This document shows, in pieces, positions 5,960 to 5,962 of a DNA stretch of 5,962 bases (position 1 is its first letter; the number at the start of each line of letters is the position of its first letter). Location: contig CAADVN010000080.1 in assembly GCA_900752445.1 (NCBI GenBank), forward strand, positions 1-5,962. The letters run 5' to 3'. A program made the position numbers and the translations under genes. The notes beneath the pieces are model-generated. The model made no database searches, had not been told where the DNA came from, and worked only from the letters and a program-made list of their open reading frames with translations. This DNA comes from an uncultured Oscillospiraceae bacterium. GTDB taxonomy: Bacteria > Bacillota > Clostridia > Oscillospirales > Oscillospiraceae.

Positions 5960-5962
5960 CCA

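Larger units (their letters stand above)
5773..5962. repeat. Palindrome-rich intergenic repeat region, right end cut off
   Basis: The noncoding tail after the kinase gene is built almost wholly of short inverted repeats plus a 13-bp direct repeat, GAAGTTTTCGCCC, at 5773-5785 and 5867-5879. The first copy starts within the kinase stop codon. Perfect stem-loops lie at 5791-5812, 5878-5897, 5921-5934 and 5945-5959, and CTCGC/GCGAG (5844-5848 and 5859-5863) can also pair. No reading frame here looks protein-like. The CACGGC-TTC-GCCGTG motif and the GCGCATCG palindrome resemble dispersed intergenic elements that I recall from high-GC gut Clostridia. That recollection is unchecked. The region may supply the terminator for the two-component operon. 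Confidence 0.5.

Noticed and set aside
5773..5962. CRISPR array or tRNA in the right-hand tail
   Set aside because: The repeats are of different sequence and spacing, with only one direct repeat pair, and no cloverleaf can be drawn.

Overview
This GC-rich window (roughly two thirds G+C by eye) looks like chromosomal DNA from a high-GC member of the Clostridia, probably a gut-type Oscillospirales-like lineage. The evidence is strong GGAGG/GAGGAGG ribosome binding sites, a BlaI/M56 pair, a lipoprotein with a Gram-positive-style lipobox, an OmpR-type two-component system, and a palindrome-rich intergenic repeat of a kind common in such genomes. The taxonomic placement is inference. An unusual trait is heavy use of the isoleucine codon ATA: by my hand count, 37 of 66 Ile codons in the three plus-strand genes.

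Layout. Positions 631 to 1 (minus strand) hold an antibiotic-response-type regulatory pair: a BlaI/MecI-family winged-helix repressor, then an overlapping GTG-start M56 (BlaR1/MecR1-like) membrane metallopeptidase cut off by the left edge. Their promoter (TTGACA, 17 bp, TAAACT) carries two BlaI-type operators, each one mismatch from TACA-N2-TGTA, which points to autorepression. The 192-bp divergent gap (632-823) also holds tandem 10-bp direct repeats (707-736) next to a plus-strand -35-like element, and a second direct repeat pair (775-806).

Positions 824-3190 encode a 788-residue lipoprotein. An N-terminal beta-propeller-like region is fused to a family-1 ABC-type extracellular solute-binding domain, and no permease or ATPase gene lies in the window. 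A strong hairpin (3221-3253) separates it from a two-gene operon: an OmpR/PhoB-type response regulator (3319-3987) and, 2 bp later, a 594-residue sensor histidine kinase with a ~270-residue extracellular domain (3990-5774). The last 188 bases are noncoding, packed with short stem-loops and bounded on one side by a 13-bp sequence repeated 94 bp apart.

Working model (inference): the lipoprotein captures or senses an extracellular ligand at the membrane surface. The kinase reads the ligand directly or through the lipoprotein. The regulator controls the lipoprotein promoter, plausibly through the 10-bp tandem repeats. The BlaI/M56 pair is a separate envelope-stress switch that shares the divergent regulatory region.
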